Made by a program: the position numbers and the translations under genes
The notes under the pieces: generated by a model
Databases searched by the model: none
What the model saw: only the letters and a program-made list of their open reading frames with translations
What the model was told of the DNA's origin: nothing
Assembly (NCBI RefSeq): GCF_000331535.1
Contig: NZ_AMZN01000086.1
Span: 1-59,287, forward strand
Direction: 5' to 3'
DNA from: Fulvivirga imtechensis AK7
GTDB lineage: Bacteria > Bacteroidota > Bacteroidia > Cytophagales > Cyclobacteriaceae
Length of the DNA stretch: 59,287 bases
Part shown: in pieces, positions 8,130 through 16,620 of the stretch
How positions within the stretch are numbered: the stretch's first letter is position 1
Layout of the letters: the number at the start of each line of letters is the position of its first letter

Positions 8130-8955
8130 AAGCATCTTTATCAAGGTAAGGAATGGCAGACTGATTTAGATATTAATCTTTACGATTTTGAGTGGAGACA
8201 ATATGATCCTGCTTTGGGTAGAACTCCTATTTTAGACCCTCATGCTTATAAATATTCTAGTCTTAGCCCTTATAGCTGGGCTGCTAATAATCCGATAAGT
8301 ATAATTGACCCAGATGGTAGAGACATTATCATTGGGGCAAATAGTGTTACGTTTACTGGTTCAGATGCGCAAGCTGCTTTCTCAGCGTTAAAAAATAGTT
8401 ATAGTTCCAAAGGCCCTTGTGAAGGAGCTGATTGTGATAAGAAAAAAGAAGGAGGTGGAGATGGTAAAATAGCTCTTGTGGGAGTTCCAGTTGTTAACGG
8501 TTTGGAGAAAGTGGCCACAGAAACTATAAAGTCAAGAGGTAAAGCTCTTTTTAGTTTTGCTTTAAAGACTTTTGGGTTAACACTATCTTTCGTATTAGAA
8601 AGTGAAGATGCTGGTAGAGGTTCAGCTTTTGTGAACCGTTTGTCTGAAGATGAAGAAGACAGGCTTTACGAGTTGCAGAATAAGAGCATGGCAGAAGGTT
8701 TGGATCAATCCGAAGAGTTGGAGTATCAAGAGCTATTAGATACGAAATATCCTTATGGAGATCCTTTTGAGCAAAGTTTTGAAAAAATGCGACAGGGTAA
8801 TAATCAGAAGAAGAACCAAGAGGTGACATCTTTATATAAAGAATTTTGGTATTACTGATAAAGATACCCAAAGAAAAATCCATGATATGATTACTGGTAA
8901 GAATTTATCCAGAGATGAAATTAAAAAAGTGATTAAAGATTATTTAGGCAAATGA
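8130..8955 (+). pseudogene. Orphan Rhs C-terminal tip, 5'-truncated and frameshifted
   Basis: Translation of 8130-8858 starts in the middle of the Rhs core (YQGKEWQ, WRQYDPALGRT, YSWAANNPI, DPDGRD) just after an in-frame TAG at 8127, so the long upstream Rhs body is missing. The toxin part (about 175 residues) was not recognised. The frame ends at 8858, but removing one T from TTTT at 8844-8847 lets it continue for 35 codons (KEFGITDKDTQRKIHDMITG onward) to a TGA at 8953-8955 that overlaps the next gene's ATG. That fit argues the longer form is ancestral. This is probably a displaced tip cassette, silent unless recombined onto an intact Rhs gene. Confidence 0.75.
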
Positions 8956-9422
8956 TGAACAATCAGGACTTTCACAAAGTGCTTAGCTCGATGTCAAATA
9001 AAAGAGTACTAAAAGTTAATGCTGGAGGGTCTACGGGATCAATTTTCAGTTTAGATATTGGTGACGAGTTGATTAAGGAGGAAAGAGGGGGGCAAACTTT
9101 TTATCAAGGCGAATGCCTATTAATGATTTACTGTTCATGGAGGTTATTCGATATTCATGGTAAAAAACCTGTTACTGGTTGCCATGAAAATAGTGATCTG
9201 AATGGTTCAATGACTCTAGGGTTAAAGAGCCTTTTAGATGATACCGTAGAGAAAGTATTATTGACCTCTTTTTATGATATATCCGTTGTTTTTAAAAGTG
9301 GGAAGATCCTATCAGTTTTTTGTGATCTAACACCCTATGTCGATGAAGAAACCAATTGGTTTTTTGGGCTTCAAGGGAAATATTATTCTATAAATAACAA
9401 TCTTCAACTAGTTGAAGACTAG
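8952..9422 (+). CDS. Putative immunity protein for the orphan Rhs tip
   Basis: 156 residues, soluble, no signal peptide, so cytoplasmic. The start overlaps the restored stop of the toxin frame (ATGA). Sequence features include IFSLDIGDE, a CSWRLFD segment and a conserved-looking NWFFGLQGKYY near the end; I could not name the family. Unlike the exported first immunity candidate, this one should neutralise a cytoplasmic toxin. It ends two bases into the stem region of a terminator. Confidence 0.55.
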   Translation: MMNNQDFHKVLSSMSNKRVLKVNAGGSTGSIFSLDIGDELIKEERGGQTFYQGECLLMIYCSWRLFDIHGKKPVTGCHENSDLNGSMTLGLKSLLDDTVEKVLLTSFYDISVVFKSGKILSVFCDLTPYVDEETNWFFGLQGKYYSINNNLQLVED

Positions 9423-9432
9423 CTAAAACAAC

Positions 9433-9461
9433 AAAGCCTTGCAGGAATGCGGGGCTTTTTT
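9433..9461. terminator. Terminator after second immunity gene
   Basis: AAAGCC at 9433-9438 pairs with GGCTTT near 9453-9458, with inner GC pairs, followed by a T-run. It is clearly related in sequence to the terminator at 1514-1543, supporting a duplicated cassette. Confidence 0.6.
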
Positions 9462-9465
9462 AATA

Positions 9466-9741
9466 TCAGAGCATATTGATTTTGGTAGCCTTGATAAAAT
9501 GATCTACGGTAAGCAGCAGGCATTCCTTTTCCTTCTCGGGCAGGCTGTTGATATCGATAAACCGCTGCAGCATTTTTTTGATCCTTGAACAGTTCTTCCT
9601 CAGTCTCTCCGAGCAGATAACCTACAGTAGTATCCAGTATTTTGGCCAGCTTCTTTGCGGCCTCAATGGAGGGCTTCATCTCATCGCGTTCATACTTGCC
9701 GATAGTAGTATGGGAAGTATTGAATATTGTAGCCAGCTCTG
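9466..9741 (-). pseudogene. Decayed XRE regulator
   Basis: Reading the reverse strand, HTTIGKYERDEMKPSIEAAK and LDTTVGYLLGE closely match the intact regulator at 1540-1887. A run of seven T (9573-9579) shifts the frame; the other frame continues with MLQRFIDINSLPEKEKECLL and ends at a TGA at 9466-9468. The N-terminal third is replaced by unrelated sequence upstream of about 9741. It faces the second Rhs-immunity pair just as the intact gene faces the first. Confidence 0.8.
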
Positions 9742-10069
9742 TGCAAAATCTCATTGAAATCCCAAAAAGTGTGTCCCAATATTGGAACAGGTACCTCAAT
9801 GGAAACATCCTTTCGCTGAAGCGCCAGGCGCATAACGCTGACTTCCGCACTATTGATGCAGTGCAATACAATACACCTACACCATGGCAACCAGTTGTCA
9901 GCCGTAGCCAATGCCGCAGCCTGGGAAGGCTTGCCGATAAGAACCCAACTGGCACAGAAGTTACTTCCGTGACATACCCACAAAACATGTCAGGCCAGGT
10001 CAAAAATGAAATTAGTAAAGGTAAAAACAAAAACCCAACATCTTCGAATTTTTTGTTCAGAACAAATGA
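9742..10069. other. Gene-remnant stretch of unknown origin
   Basis: Plus-strand frame 3 stays open through here (QYWNRYLNGNILSLKRQAHN and so on) but has no start or end that makes sense and no recognised family. A stretch at 9963-9976 (GTTAC..CCGTGACATAC) repeats one found after the first immunity gene near 1487. Best read as debris of earlier toxin cassettes or insertions. Confidence 0.35.
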
Positions 10070-10252
10070 CACTTCGACCATCACTCCTTTCCTCGCTGTG
10101 AAAAAAATGGTGACGAGTTTCCGGTAGAGATAAGTCTTAGCCCGCTCGAAACCGAGGAAGGGCGGTGGGTTTCTGCAGCCATAAGAGATATCACTGAACT
10201 TAAAGCCCACTTAGCCCAGCGCAAACAACGAAAAAGAGAGATATTTTCTTAG
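10070..10252 (+). pseudogene. PAS-domain fragment of a sensor protein
   Basis: The frame after a TGA at 10067-10069 encodes NGDEFPVEISLSPLETEEG and VSAAIRDITELK, the well-known end of a PAS domain, then a basic coil and a TAG at 10250-10252. There is no start, no upstream half of the PAS fold and no kinase part. It is a fragment of a histidine kinase or similar signalling protein. Confidence 0.65.
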
Positions 10253-10697
10253 CCAGATTTGCAACCTCCTACGACCCTTCTTTAAATCATCTTCCTCTTC
10301 TTGTCTCGCCTCCTATTCACAATTTCGCCCACTTTGCGAGTCACAGACTCTGGTATCCTTTTTTAAGCACAAGTCACAGACTTGCGCTAGTGAAGTTCAA
10401 TGATTCCCGTCAAGCCAACATGTAGTAGAGAAAAATTCAGATCCATAGCTCAGAATGAAGATTACTTCGGCAACAGCTCTTTTCCTAAAGGAGCCCGGAA
10501 CCTAAGCCTGGAGACAGGTGCGTCTCCGTTTACACGATAAATTTAACTGGAGCTTTTCCCTGGCTACTGGCGCGGCCTGAGCTCAGACTTCTAACCTGAT
10601 CATGAAGATCCCGCTCTGGCGCATGCTTTATTTGTCAACTGCTTTTGCCTGCTTCTTTAACGGCAATCCATCGTAATTACAGACAGACCTACCCTAC
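10253..10697. other. Intergenic region without recognised gene
   Basis: Nothing credible is seen on either strand. Two copies of a CACAGACT-like word occur near 10345 and 10375, and the base composition drifts, in keeping with decayed sequence at the edge of the island. Confidence 0.5.
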
Positions 10698-10733
10698 AAA
10701 AAAAAAAGAGCCATCAGATATACTGACAGCCCT
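10698..10733 (-). terminator. Terminator of the SusC/SusD operon
   Basis: On the reverse strand GGGCTGTCAG pairs fully (with wobbles) with CTGATGGCTC across a TATAT loop, followed by ten T. It lies 35 nt past the susD-like stop. Confidence 0.85.
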
Positions 10734-10767
10734 TTCTCACCTAAACAAAAAAATATGCTAAAAACAA

Positions 10768-12117
10768 CTAATATCCTTTATTCTGCACCATGGCAGGATT
10801 TGCATCTACTTCTGACTCCGGGATAGGAAATGCAAGCTTAGTTGAACCATAAGGTATGCCAGATGCTCCAAAAGTCTGTCCCGGATCTACATATGGAATA
10901 CCGCGACCATAACGGGTCAGGTCAAAGAACCGGTGTCCCTCCATTGCAAGTTCTTTGCGTCTTTCAAGCAGTAGGTTGTCAACAGTAGCCTCGGCATAAG
11001 GGCTTGCATTTCTTGCCAGAGGAACCACGTTTAAAGCCTCCAGAGCATTAGCAGCATCCTGATTAATTAATGCTTCCGCATAATTGAGCAATACTTCTTC
11101 ATATCTGATCACGAATACATGATCAGTATAATCAGGTGAATTATATTTACCGGTAACTCGAATGGTTCCTCCATTATTGGTAAACAAAGCTCTGCGAACG
11201 TCTCCGGCCTCGTAAACATTGTACAGGTCAGTGGTTACTTCAATGTCTCCATAAACGGTGTTTTGCAAAATGAAGAACAATCCGTTGATACCCTCGTTAT
11301 CTGCACCTGTATAAGCAAGTTCGAAAACAGAGCTGGATGATCCTTTACCGGGATTTCCTGTGGCACTTATAGCGAATAACCCCGAATCAATAACCTTTTT
11401 AGCTGCAGTAGCAGCCTTACTCCACTCTTTCGTATACAGGTAAAGCCTTGATTGCAGGGCTAATGCAGCCCATGAAGTCATAAAAATAGGCGAGCTGCCA
11501 TCCAGTTCCTGCTTCATTTTATTTTCTGCTGCTAACAGGTCTGTTTCTACCTGATCCCACACCTTGTCTACAGCCGCTCTTTCAGGATAAATGTTGTCAT
11601 CCAAAAACTCCGTAATAATAGGAACGCCCATATTATTTCCTCCGGTAACATGCTGTTGACCATATAGTCTTAAAAGGTCCATATATGCCAAAGCTCTGAT
11701 GGCATGAGCCTGTCCTTTAACGTACTGAACTTCATCACTGTCATTATTTTCAACCTCAGCGCCAATGATAATATTTGCGCTTGATATCACCTGGTAAATT
11801 CTTCTCCACGTGTTTCTGGGATAAGCATCAGCAGCATTTACCGCAAATTGGGCTGGTTGAACAAAACGTCCCGAGTTCGCATTACTAAAGGCATTGTCTG
11901 ATCGTACATCAGCGAAAATAACATAGTCTCTGCCATAGTAATCGGAGGTATTCATCCGGTCGTAAGCTCCAAGGATGAGTCCTTGCAAGTCTTCCAACGT
12001 GTTAACACTGGTGGTCACTTCTTTATCAGAAGTAACCTCCGGCTCCAGAAATTCTTTGCTGCAGGATGTCCATGCAAGAGATATCAGGAGTATATAGAAT
12101 ATTTCAAATCGTTTCAT
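10768..12117 (-). CDS. SusD/RagB-family outer-membrane binding lipoprotein
   Basis: About 449 residues from the ATG at 12117 (an ATG 12 nt upstream also exists). The signal MKRFEIFYILLISLAWTSC ends at a lipobox Cys. The sequence shows the SusD pattern: an early DLQGLILGAYDRM, TPR-like helices, AIRALAYMDLLRLYGQ, and the C-terminal RYEEVLLNYAEALI, LLERRKELAMEGHRFFDLTRYGR. It caps the SusC channel at the cell surface and selects the substrate. Its gene follows susC by 26 nt. The genes around it suggest peptides, not glycans, as ligand; that is inference. Confidence 0.95.
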   Translation of the reverse strand: MKRFEIFYILLISLAWTSCSKEFLEPEVTSDKEVTTSVNTLEDLQGLILGAYDRMNTSDYYGRDYVIFADVRSDNAFSNANSGRFVQPAQFAVNAADAYPRNTWRRIYQVISSANIIIGAEVENNDSDEVQYVKGQAHAIRALAYMDLLRLYGQQHVTGGNNMGVPIITEFLDDNIYPERAAVDKVWDQVETDLLAAENKMKQELDGSSPIFMTSWAALALQSRLYLYTKEWSKAATAAKKVIDSGLFAISATGNPGKGSSSSVFELAYTGADNEGINGLFFILQNTVYGDIEVTTDLYNVYEAGDVRRALFTNNGGTIRVTGKYNSPDYTDHVFVIRYEEVLLNYAEALINQDAANALEALNVVPLARNASPYAEATVDNLLLERRKELAMEGHRFFDLTRYGRGIPYVDPGQTFGASGIPYGSTKLAFPIPESEVDANPAMVQNKGY

Positions 12118-12143
12118 ATTATTGATCATTTAAATAACTTTTA

Positions 12144-15100
12144 TTAAAACCCTACCTTCAATCCTACTGCAATATTCTTTAGCGGAGCGGAATTGAGATC
12201 GATAAAACCGTCAGCTTTTACCTCCGGATCAAACTCCAGGTTATCATCCTTCACCCAGGTCCAGAGGTTAGTACCTTTTACATACAGACTTGCTGAGGAT
12301 AAGCCTACTTGCGACACTAGTGATACCGGTAGGTTGTAACCGACAGTCAGGTCTCTCAATCGAACATATTCTCCATCGTACAACCTCCTGCTGGAGGTCT
12401 GGTTAGACTGCGATGTGTTGCCATAGATATTTTGTGGATGTTCGCTAATGTCACCTGGTTGTTGCCATCTGTCATAGGTACGGGCATATCCACTGGATAC
12501 GTTATAGGTAAAACGTCCATCAGAAAGAGTGTATCCCGCCCATGTATCATAAAGTTTATTTCCAGTGGAGTAGTACAGGAGTGCAGTTAGAAAAATACCC
12601 TTGTATTCCAAACGGGTATTGAGACCGCCATAGAAGGTAGGAGTAGCGTTAGCTCCCTGGTAGTAATCTGCGCTTCCATTATAAACGGAGGTCACCACTT
12701 CACTATTCTCAGCTTCCAGCCACTGTGGTTGACCAGTTTGAGGGTTCACTCCCTTCCAGGTAGGCATAAACCAGGAGTAAACCGGCAAGCCGGTAGCCAC
12801 TTTTCTGGTGTTGGTGGTAATACCAATTTCCTCACCTGTCGCACTGGCAGGTAACTTGGTAACTTCATTCTTCAGAGATGTTAGGTTAAAACCAACATTC
12901 CACTTAAAGGCTCCGGTTCTAAGAATATCAGCCGAAACAGATACCTCTATTCCTTTATTAACCATCTCACCTACATTTTGCAATTGCTGGTCGAAGCCTG
13001 TTGTGTAAGAAAGGGGGACCTCAAGTAACAGATCAGACCCTGTTCTATGAAAGTATTCAACAGTAGACGTGATCCGTTCGAATAATCCAAGATCCAAAGC
13101 AAAATTCCAGGTTTTTGAGGTCTCCCATGTCAGGTCGTAGTTACCAAATTGGCTAGGAGCAATAGCTCCGGCTCCATTGTACGTATAATCGTAACCCAGA
13201 AAAGCCTGAAATTGATTCACACCAATACCACCATTTCCTGTCTTGCCGTATGAAACCCGTAGCTTAGCATTATCCAGAGCCCCGATTTCCTGTAGAAAGC
13301 CTTCATTAGACAGCACCCATGATGCACCTATTGAATAGAATAATCCCCACCGGTTGTCTGCGGAGAACCTGGAATTGCCTTCACCTCTTAATGTAGCGTC
13401 AACAAAAATTCTACTGTCAAAAGCATAATTAACCACACCCGCGATGGAATTCACCGCCCAATCATACTTGTATCCATTAGCAAAAGTAACGTTACCTACA
13501 GAGCTGGGGTAATACAGACCGTCAGCGGCTATATCGCTACCTCCGGCCCCTATGGTATAGTATTGATTCTTTTGGGCTTCATAGATAAGTTTCAGTCCTA
13601 AATCATTGGAGCCATTGATAGCAAGATTATAATCAAGCATGTTTTTCCATACCCAGTTAAAGTTACGGTTGCTGTACACAAATGAACTTCCGTTGGTTCC
13701 GGCTCCATCACCATAGATACGATTGTTATAATATAACTCCTCTGTTTGCACATAGTCCAGGCCAATGTTTGTAGTAAACTTAAGATTATCCAGAACATCA
13801 TACCTCAAAGTGGTATTATTGAGTATCCGCACCTGATTCCTTCTGTCTATGTCGTTTTGGTACACGAACAAAGGATTGTAAGTACCTGTACTTAAGTTTA
13901 AATTAGGTGTGCCGTCAGGATTGGTAGCCGGATCAATAGGTAGTGTAAACAATGGCGCAGCTTCAGGGTTACTGAAATAGGCCGATCCCTCAAGTTGTCC
14001 GTTTTGTAATACATGCGATCCGGTAGTTGCATTGCTCAACATAAACCTGTCGTTAAGTGCGCTGGAAAAGTTTAGTTTCCCGGTTATCCGTTCGTAATCA
14101 GTACCTAAGTTAACACCGTCTTGTTGAAAATAACCTACGGAGCCATAATAGTTGAATTTCTCATTACCTCCTCTGGCTGAAAGGTCATAACTCTGTTGCA
14201 TGGCATCATCATTGGTGATCACACCCCACCAATCTGTATCCGTTTTGCCGTCCCATCCGCTAGGATACAGGTTGTTGGCCTCTGCAGGTGTAGTAGCATA
14301 ACCTGCATTTACCAATGATTCGAGGTATAGCTCCTCCCACTGAGCTGCATTGAGCATCTTGGGGCCGTCAACTGCTCTGGATACCCATCCTCTCTGGGCA
14401 GAAAAATTGAATTGCGCTTTCCCCGCCTTTCCGCTTTTCGTGGTAATGATAATCACACCATTAGCTGCCCTAGCTCCATACAATGCCGTGGCGCTGGCGT
14501 CTTTCAATACGGTCATGCTTTCTATATCATTAGCGTTAATGGAAGACAATACACCAAGAGTTCCTGTTGATGTTGACTGTGCCATGTTTCCGGAAATCAC
14601 TGGTATACCATCAATTACAAACAAAGGTTCGTTATTCGCTGTGATCGAACTTATACCTCTGATCCGAATATCCTGGACTGACCCTGGCGTACCTGAAGAG
14701 CTGGTGAGTTGTAACCCAGCAACGTTACCTTGAAGCACCGACTCAACAGAACTTACAGGTTGCGACTCTATCATAGCCGCATCAAGCCTGGTGTGCGAAC
14801 CGGTAAAGGCTTCTTTGCTCACTTCACCATAGCCTGTTATTACCACTTCAGACAACTGCCTAATGTCCGTTTCCATGCGAACATCAATAACATTCCTTCC
14901 TCCAACAAGCTCTTCCTTAGACATAAGTCCGATAAATGTAAATATCAGCGTCCCCTCCCCTGATGATAAAGAAAGAGAGTACTGTCCGTCTGCATCTGTT
15001 ACCGTTCCTTTTGTAGTTCCTTTCAGGACCACATTCACTCCGGGAAGAGACGAACCATCTTCCGCAGAGGTAACTTTACCTGTTACTGTGTGACCTTGGG

Positions 15101-15158
15101 CACTAACCTGTACTACAGCCACACATAGCAGTAAGCTTAAAAGTAAAATTCCTTTCAT
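12144..15158 (-). CDS. SusC/RagA-family TonB-dependent transporter
   Basis: 1004 residues. Signal peptide ending near VSAQG; carboxypeptidase-regulatory-like domain at about 24-100 (VTGKVTSAEDGSSLPGVNV); TonB-box-like EVVITGYG at about 103-111; plug with the SusC signature LQGNVAGLQLTSSSGTPG and IRIRGISSITANNEPLFVIDG; and a 22-strand barrel to a C-terminal VGF. It imports large oligomers together with the SusD partner in the same operon. Placed downstream of a DPP-IV peptidase and next to secreted collagen-degrading proteases, it probably takes up collagen peptides. Confidence 0.96.
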   Translation of the reverse strand: MKGILLLSLLLCVAVVQVSAQGHTVTGKVTSAEDGSSLPGVNVVLKGTTKGTVTDADGQYSLSLSSGEGTLIFTFIGLMSKEELVGGRNVIDVRMETDIRQLSEVVITGYGEVSKEAFTGSHTRLDAAMIESQPVSSVESVLQGNVAGLQLTSSSGTPGSVQDIRIRGISSITANNEPLFVIDGIPVISGNMAQSTSTGTLGVLSSINANDIESMTVLKDASATALYGARAANGVIIITTKSGKAGKAQFNFSAQRGWVSRAVDGPKMLNAAQWEELYLESLVNAGYATTPAEANNLYPSGWDGKTDTDWWGVITNDDAMQQSYDLSARGGNEKFNYYGSVGYFQQDGVNLGTDYERITGKLNFSSALNDRFMLSNATTGSHVLQNGQLEGSAYFSNPEAAPLFTLPIDPATNPDGTPNLNLSTGTYNPLFVYQNDIDRRNQVRILNNTTLRYDVLDNLKFTTNIGLDYVQTEELYYNNRIYGDGAGTNGSSFVYSNRNFNWVWKNMLDYNLAINGSNDLGLKLIYEAQKNQYYTIGAGGSDIAADGLYYPSSVGNVTFANGYKYDWAVNSIAGVVNYAFDSRIFVDATLRGEGNSRFSADNRWGLFYSIGASWVLSNEGFLQEIGALDNAKLRVSYGKTGNGGIGVNQFQAFLGYDYTYNGAGAIAPSQFGNYDLTWETSKTWNFALDLGLFERITSTVEYFHRTGSDLLLEVPLSYTTGFDQQLQNVGEMVNKGIEVSVSADILRTGAFKWNVGFNLTSLKNEVTKLPASATGEEIGITTNTRKVATGLPVYSWFMPTWKGVNPQTGQPQWLEAENSEVVTSVYNGSADYYQGANATPTFYGGLNTRLEYKGIFLTALLYYSTGNKLYDTWAGYTLSDGRFTYNVSSGYARTYDRWQQPGDISEHPQNIYGNTSQSNQTSSRRLYDGEYVRLRDLTVGYNLPVSLVSQVGLSSASLYVKGTNLWTWVKDDNLEFDPEVKADGFIDLNSAPLKNIAVGLKVGF

Positions 15159-15563
15159 ACGTGTTAAATTTAGTTTTGGGTTTGCAGATAATCTTGAGAA
15201 ATGACACCTATCAAAATGTACCTTTTACAGTATAAATAGATAGATACTCACTTATCTTAAAATAAAGTCCGCGTTATTTAGGTATAAACTCAGATGGCAA
15301 GTACGAGATAAAATGCCTTGAATGCTCTTAGGATTTTATCCATTACTAGTACAATTATTACAGGAAAGGACCAAATGGCATAAAGTAATTATCCTACAGG
15401 ACAAAACGTAAAGTGTCAACAGATGAAGATGCTTTGCAAAGAAGCAGCTCTATGAAAGCACCTTACACTTCGGGTAAGATTTATCAACAAAAGGAATAAA
15501 ATTACCACGGGTTACACAAGAAGAAAAGAAGAGCATATGAATCGAAGAAAACAGGACTTACAC
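15159..15563. promoter_or_regulatory. Upstream region of the SusC/SusD operon
   Basis: 405 AT-rich nt between the propeller gene and susC. It should hold the susCD promoter (reverse strand). I could not place a clear Bacteroidota -7/-33 pair, and the motif shared by the two hydroxyproline operons is absent. A short GATAAAAT/ATTTTATC inverted pair lies near 15310-15340. Confidence 0.4.
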
Positions 15564-16589
15564 CTACTCCAGCCTGCCTACCACTCCTCCTGCCCCCGCA
15601 GCCCAGACCCCCTCACCATCAGGACTCACGGTCAATGTATGAAAACCCATATTGCCGAGGCTAACGAATGAGCGACCTCCATCAAAAGAGATCTCCGAAC
15701 CTGAAGGGCCGACAGCGATCACTTTTGAACCAACAAAGGCAATACACGATCTGAAATCAAGGTCAACTCCCACTGTCAATTGCCATGTTTTGCCACCATC
15801 ATAACTCACAATCATATTATCATGTCCTTCCTGCTCTTTGGTGTAGTCGCCACCTACGGCCATACCATATTCTTTGTTTTGAAATGCCACAGAAAAGGTG
15901 CCTTGAGAGGAAGCACCGGAGATCATTGGAGTATCAGCTACTTTCCAGCTTTCGCCCTGATCATCAGAATAAAAAATGCGAGCCACACTACCACCTGTTC
16001 CTACAAAGGCCTTATCTGACCCCTGCACTGCGATATGGGTACCGCTTGCAGCAAAGCCGTACTCACCCCCTTGCAGCAATGGCAGCTTATCAGGATCAAT
16101 TTCTCTCCAGGTATCACCTCCATCGGTAGTTTTAAGAATGTAAAGCGTGCTGTACACCGGATCACCCGCCAAAACACCGGTATTCTCACCCCAGAAAGCC
16201 ATACCGTTATAGAATCCATTTTCATGGGTGTTTTGCTTCACCAGTTTCCAGGTGGCGCCTCCATCTAATGTTTTGTATATCCTGCTGGCGCCTCCACTCC
16301 CGGCACTCATAGCAATGCACTCCTGATCACCAAATGCCTGCACATCCCTGAAATCAAGGCTGTCGGCCCCGGGGATATTGATCTTATGCCAATTTGCTCC
16401 ACCATCAGTAGTACGAATCAGGCCTCCCTGCGTACCCAGCCAACAGACATCAGCATTAACTGCACTGGCCCCCCGGATGGACGATGTTACGCCACTGAAT
16501 TGCAGTTGCCATTGTGGTGTTTTGGTATCCTGACAGTAGGTTTCGAGGCCAAGTAGCAGGATCATAAGAAGGCAAATAGTTGTTTTCAT
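15564..16589 (-). CDS. YCF48/HCF136-like secreted beta-propeller
   Basis: About 341 residues from the internal ATG at 16589, which gives a clean signal peptide ending near LETYCQ; the longer start at 16616 only adds a basic extension. Repeated BNR-type blades are obvious: TTDGGANWHKI, TLDGGATWKLV, TTDGGDTWREI, SDDQGESWKV, SYDGGKTWQL and SFDGGRSFVSL. Proteins of this type act as assembly or binding propellers; no catalytic residues are expected. It follows the DPP-IV gene by about 30 nt, so it is probably co-transcribed and may help peptide handling in the periplasm. That role is inferred. Confidence 0.88.
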   Translation of the reverse strand: MKTTICLLMILLLGLETYCQDTKTPQWQLQFSGVTSSIRGASAVNADVCWLGTQGGLIRTTDGGANWHKINIPGADSLDFRDVQAFGDQECIAMSAGSGGASRIYKTLDGGATWKLVKQNTHENGFYNGMAFWGENTGVLAGDPVYSTLYILKTTDGGDTWREIDPDKLPLLQGGEYGFAASGTHIAVQGSDKAFVGTGGSVARIFYSDDQGESWKVADTPMISGASSQGTFSVAFQNKEYGMAVGGDYTKEQEGHDNMIVSYDGGKTWQLTVGVDLDFRSCIAFVGSKVIAVGPSGSEISFDGGRSFVSLGNMGFHTLTVSPDGEGVWAAGAGGVVGRLE

Positions 16590-16620
16590 GAATGATCTAC
16601 GCGTTACTGGTTTCAAGCTA

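Noticed and set aside
9642-10127. A 161-residue plus-strand frame
   Set aside because: It runs antisense through the decayed XRE gene, has no recognisable product and ends inside the PAS fragment, so it is treated as debris.
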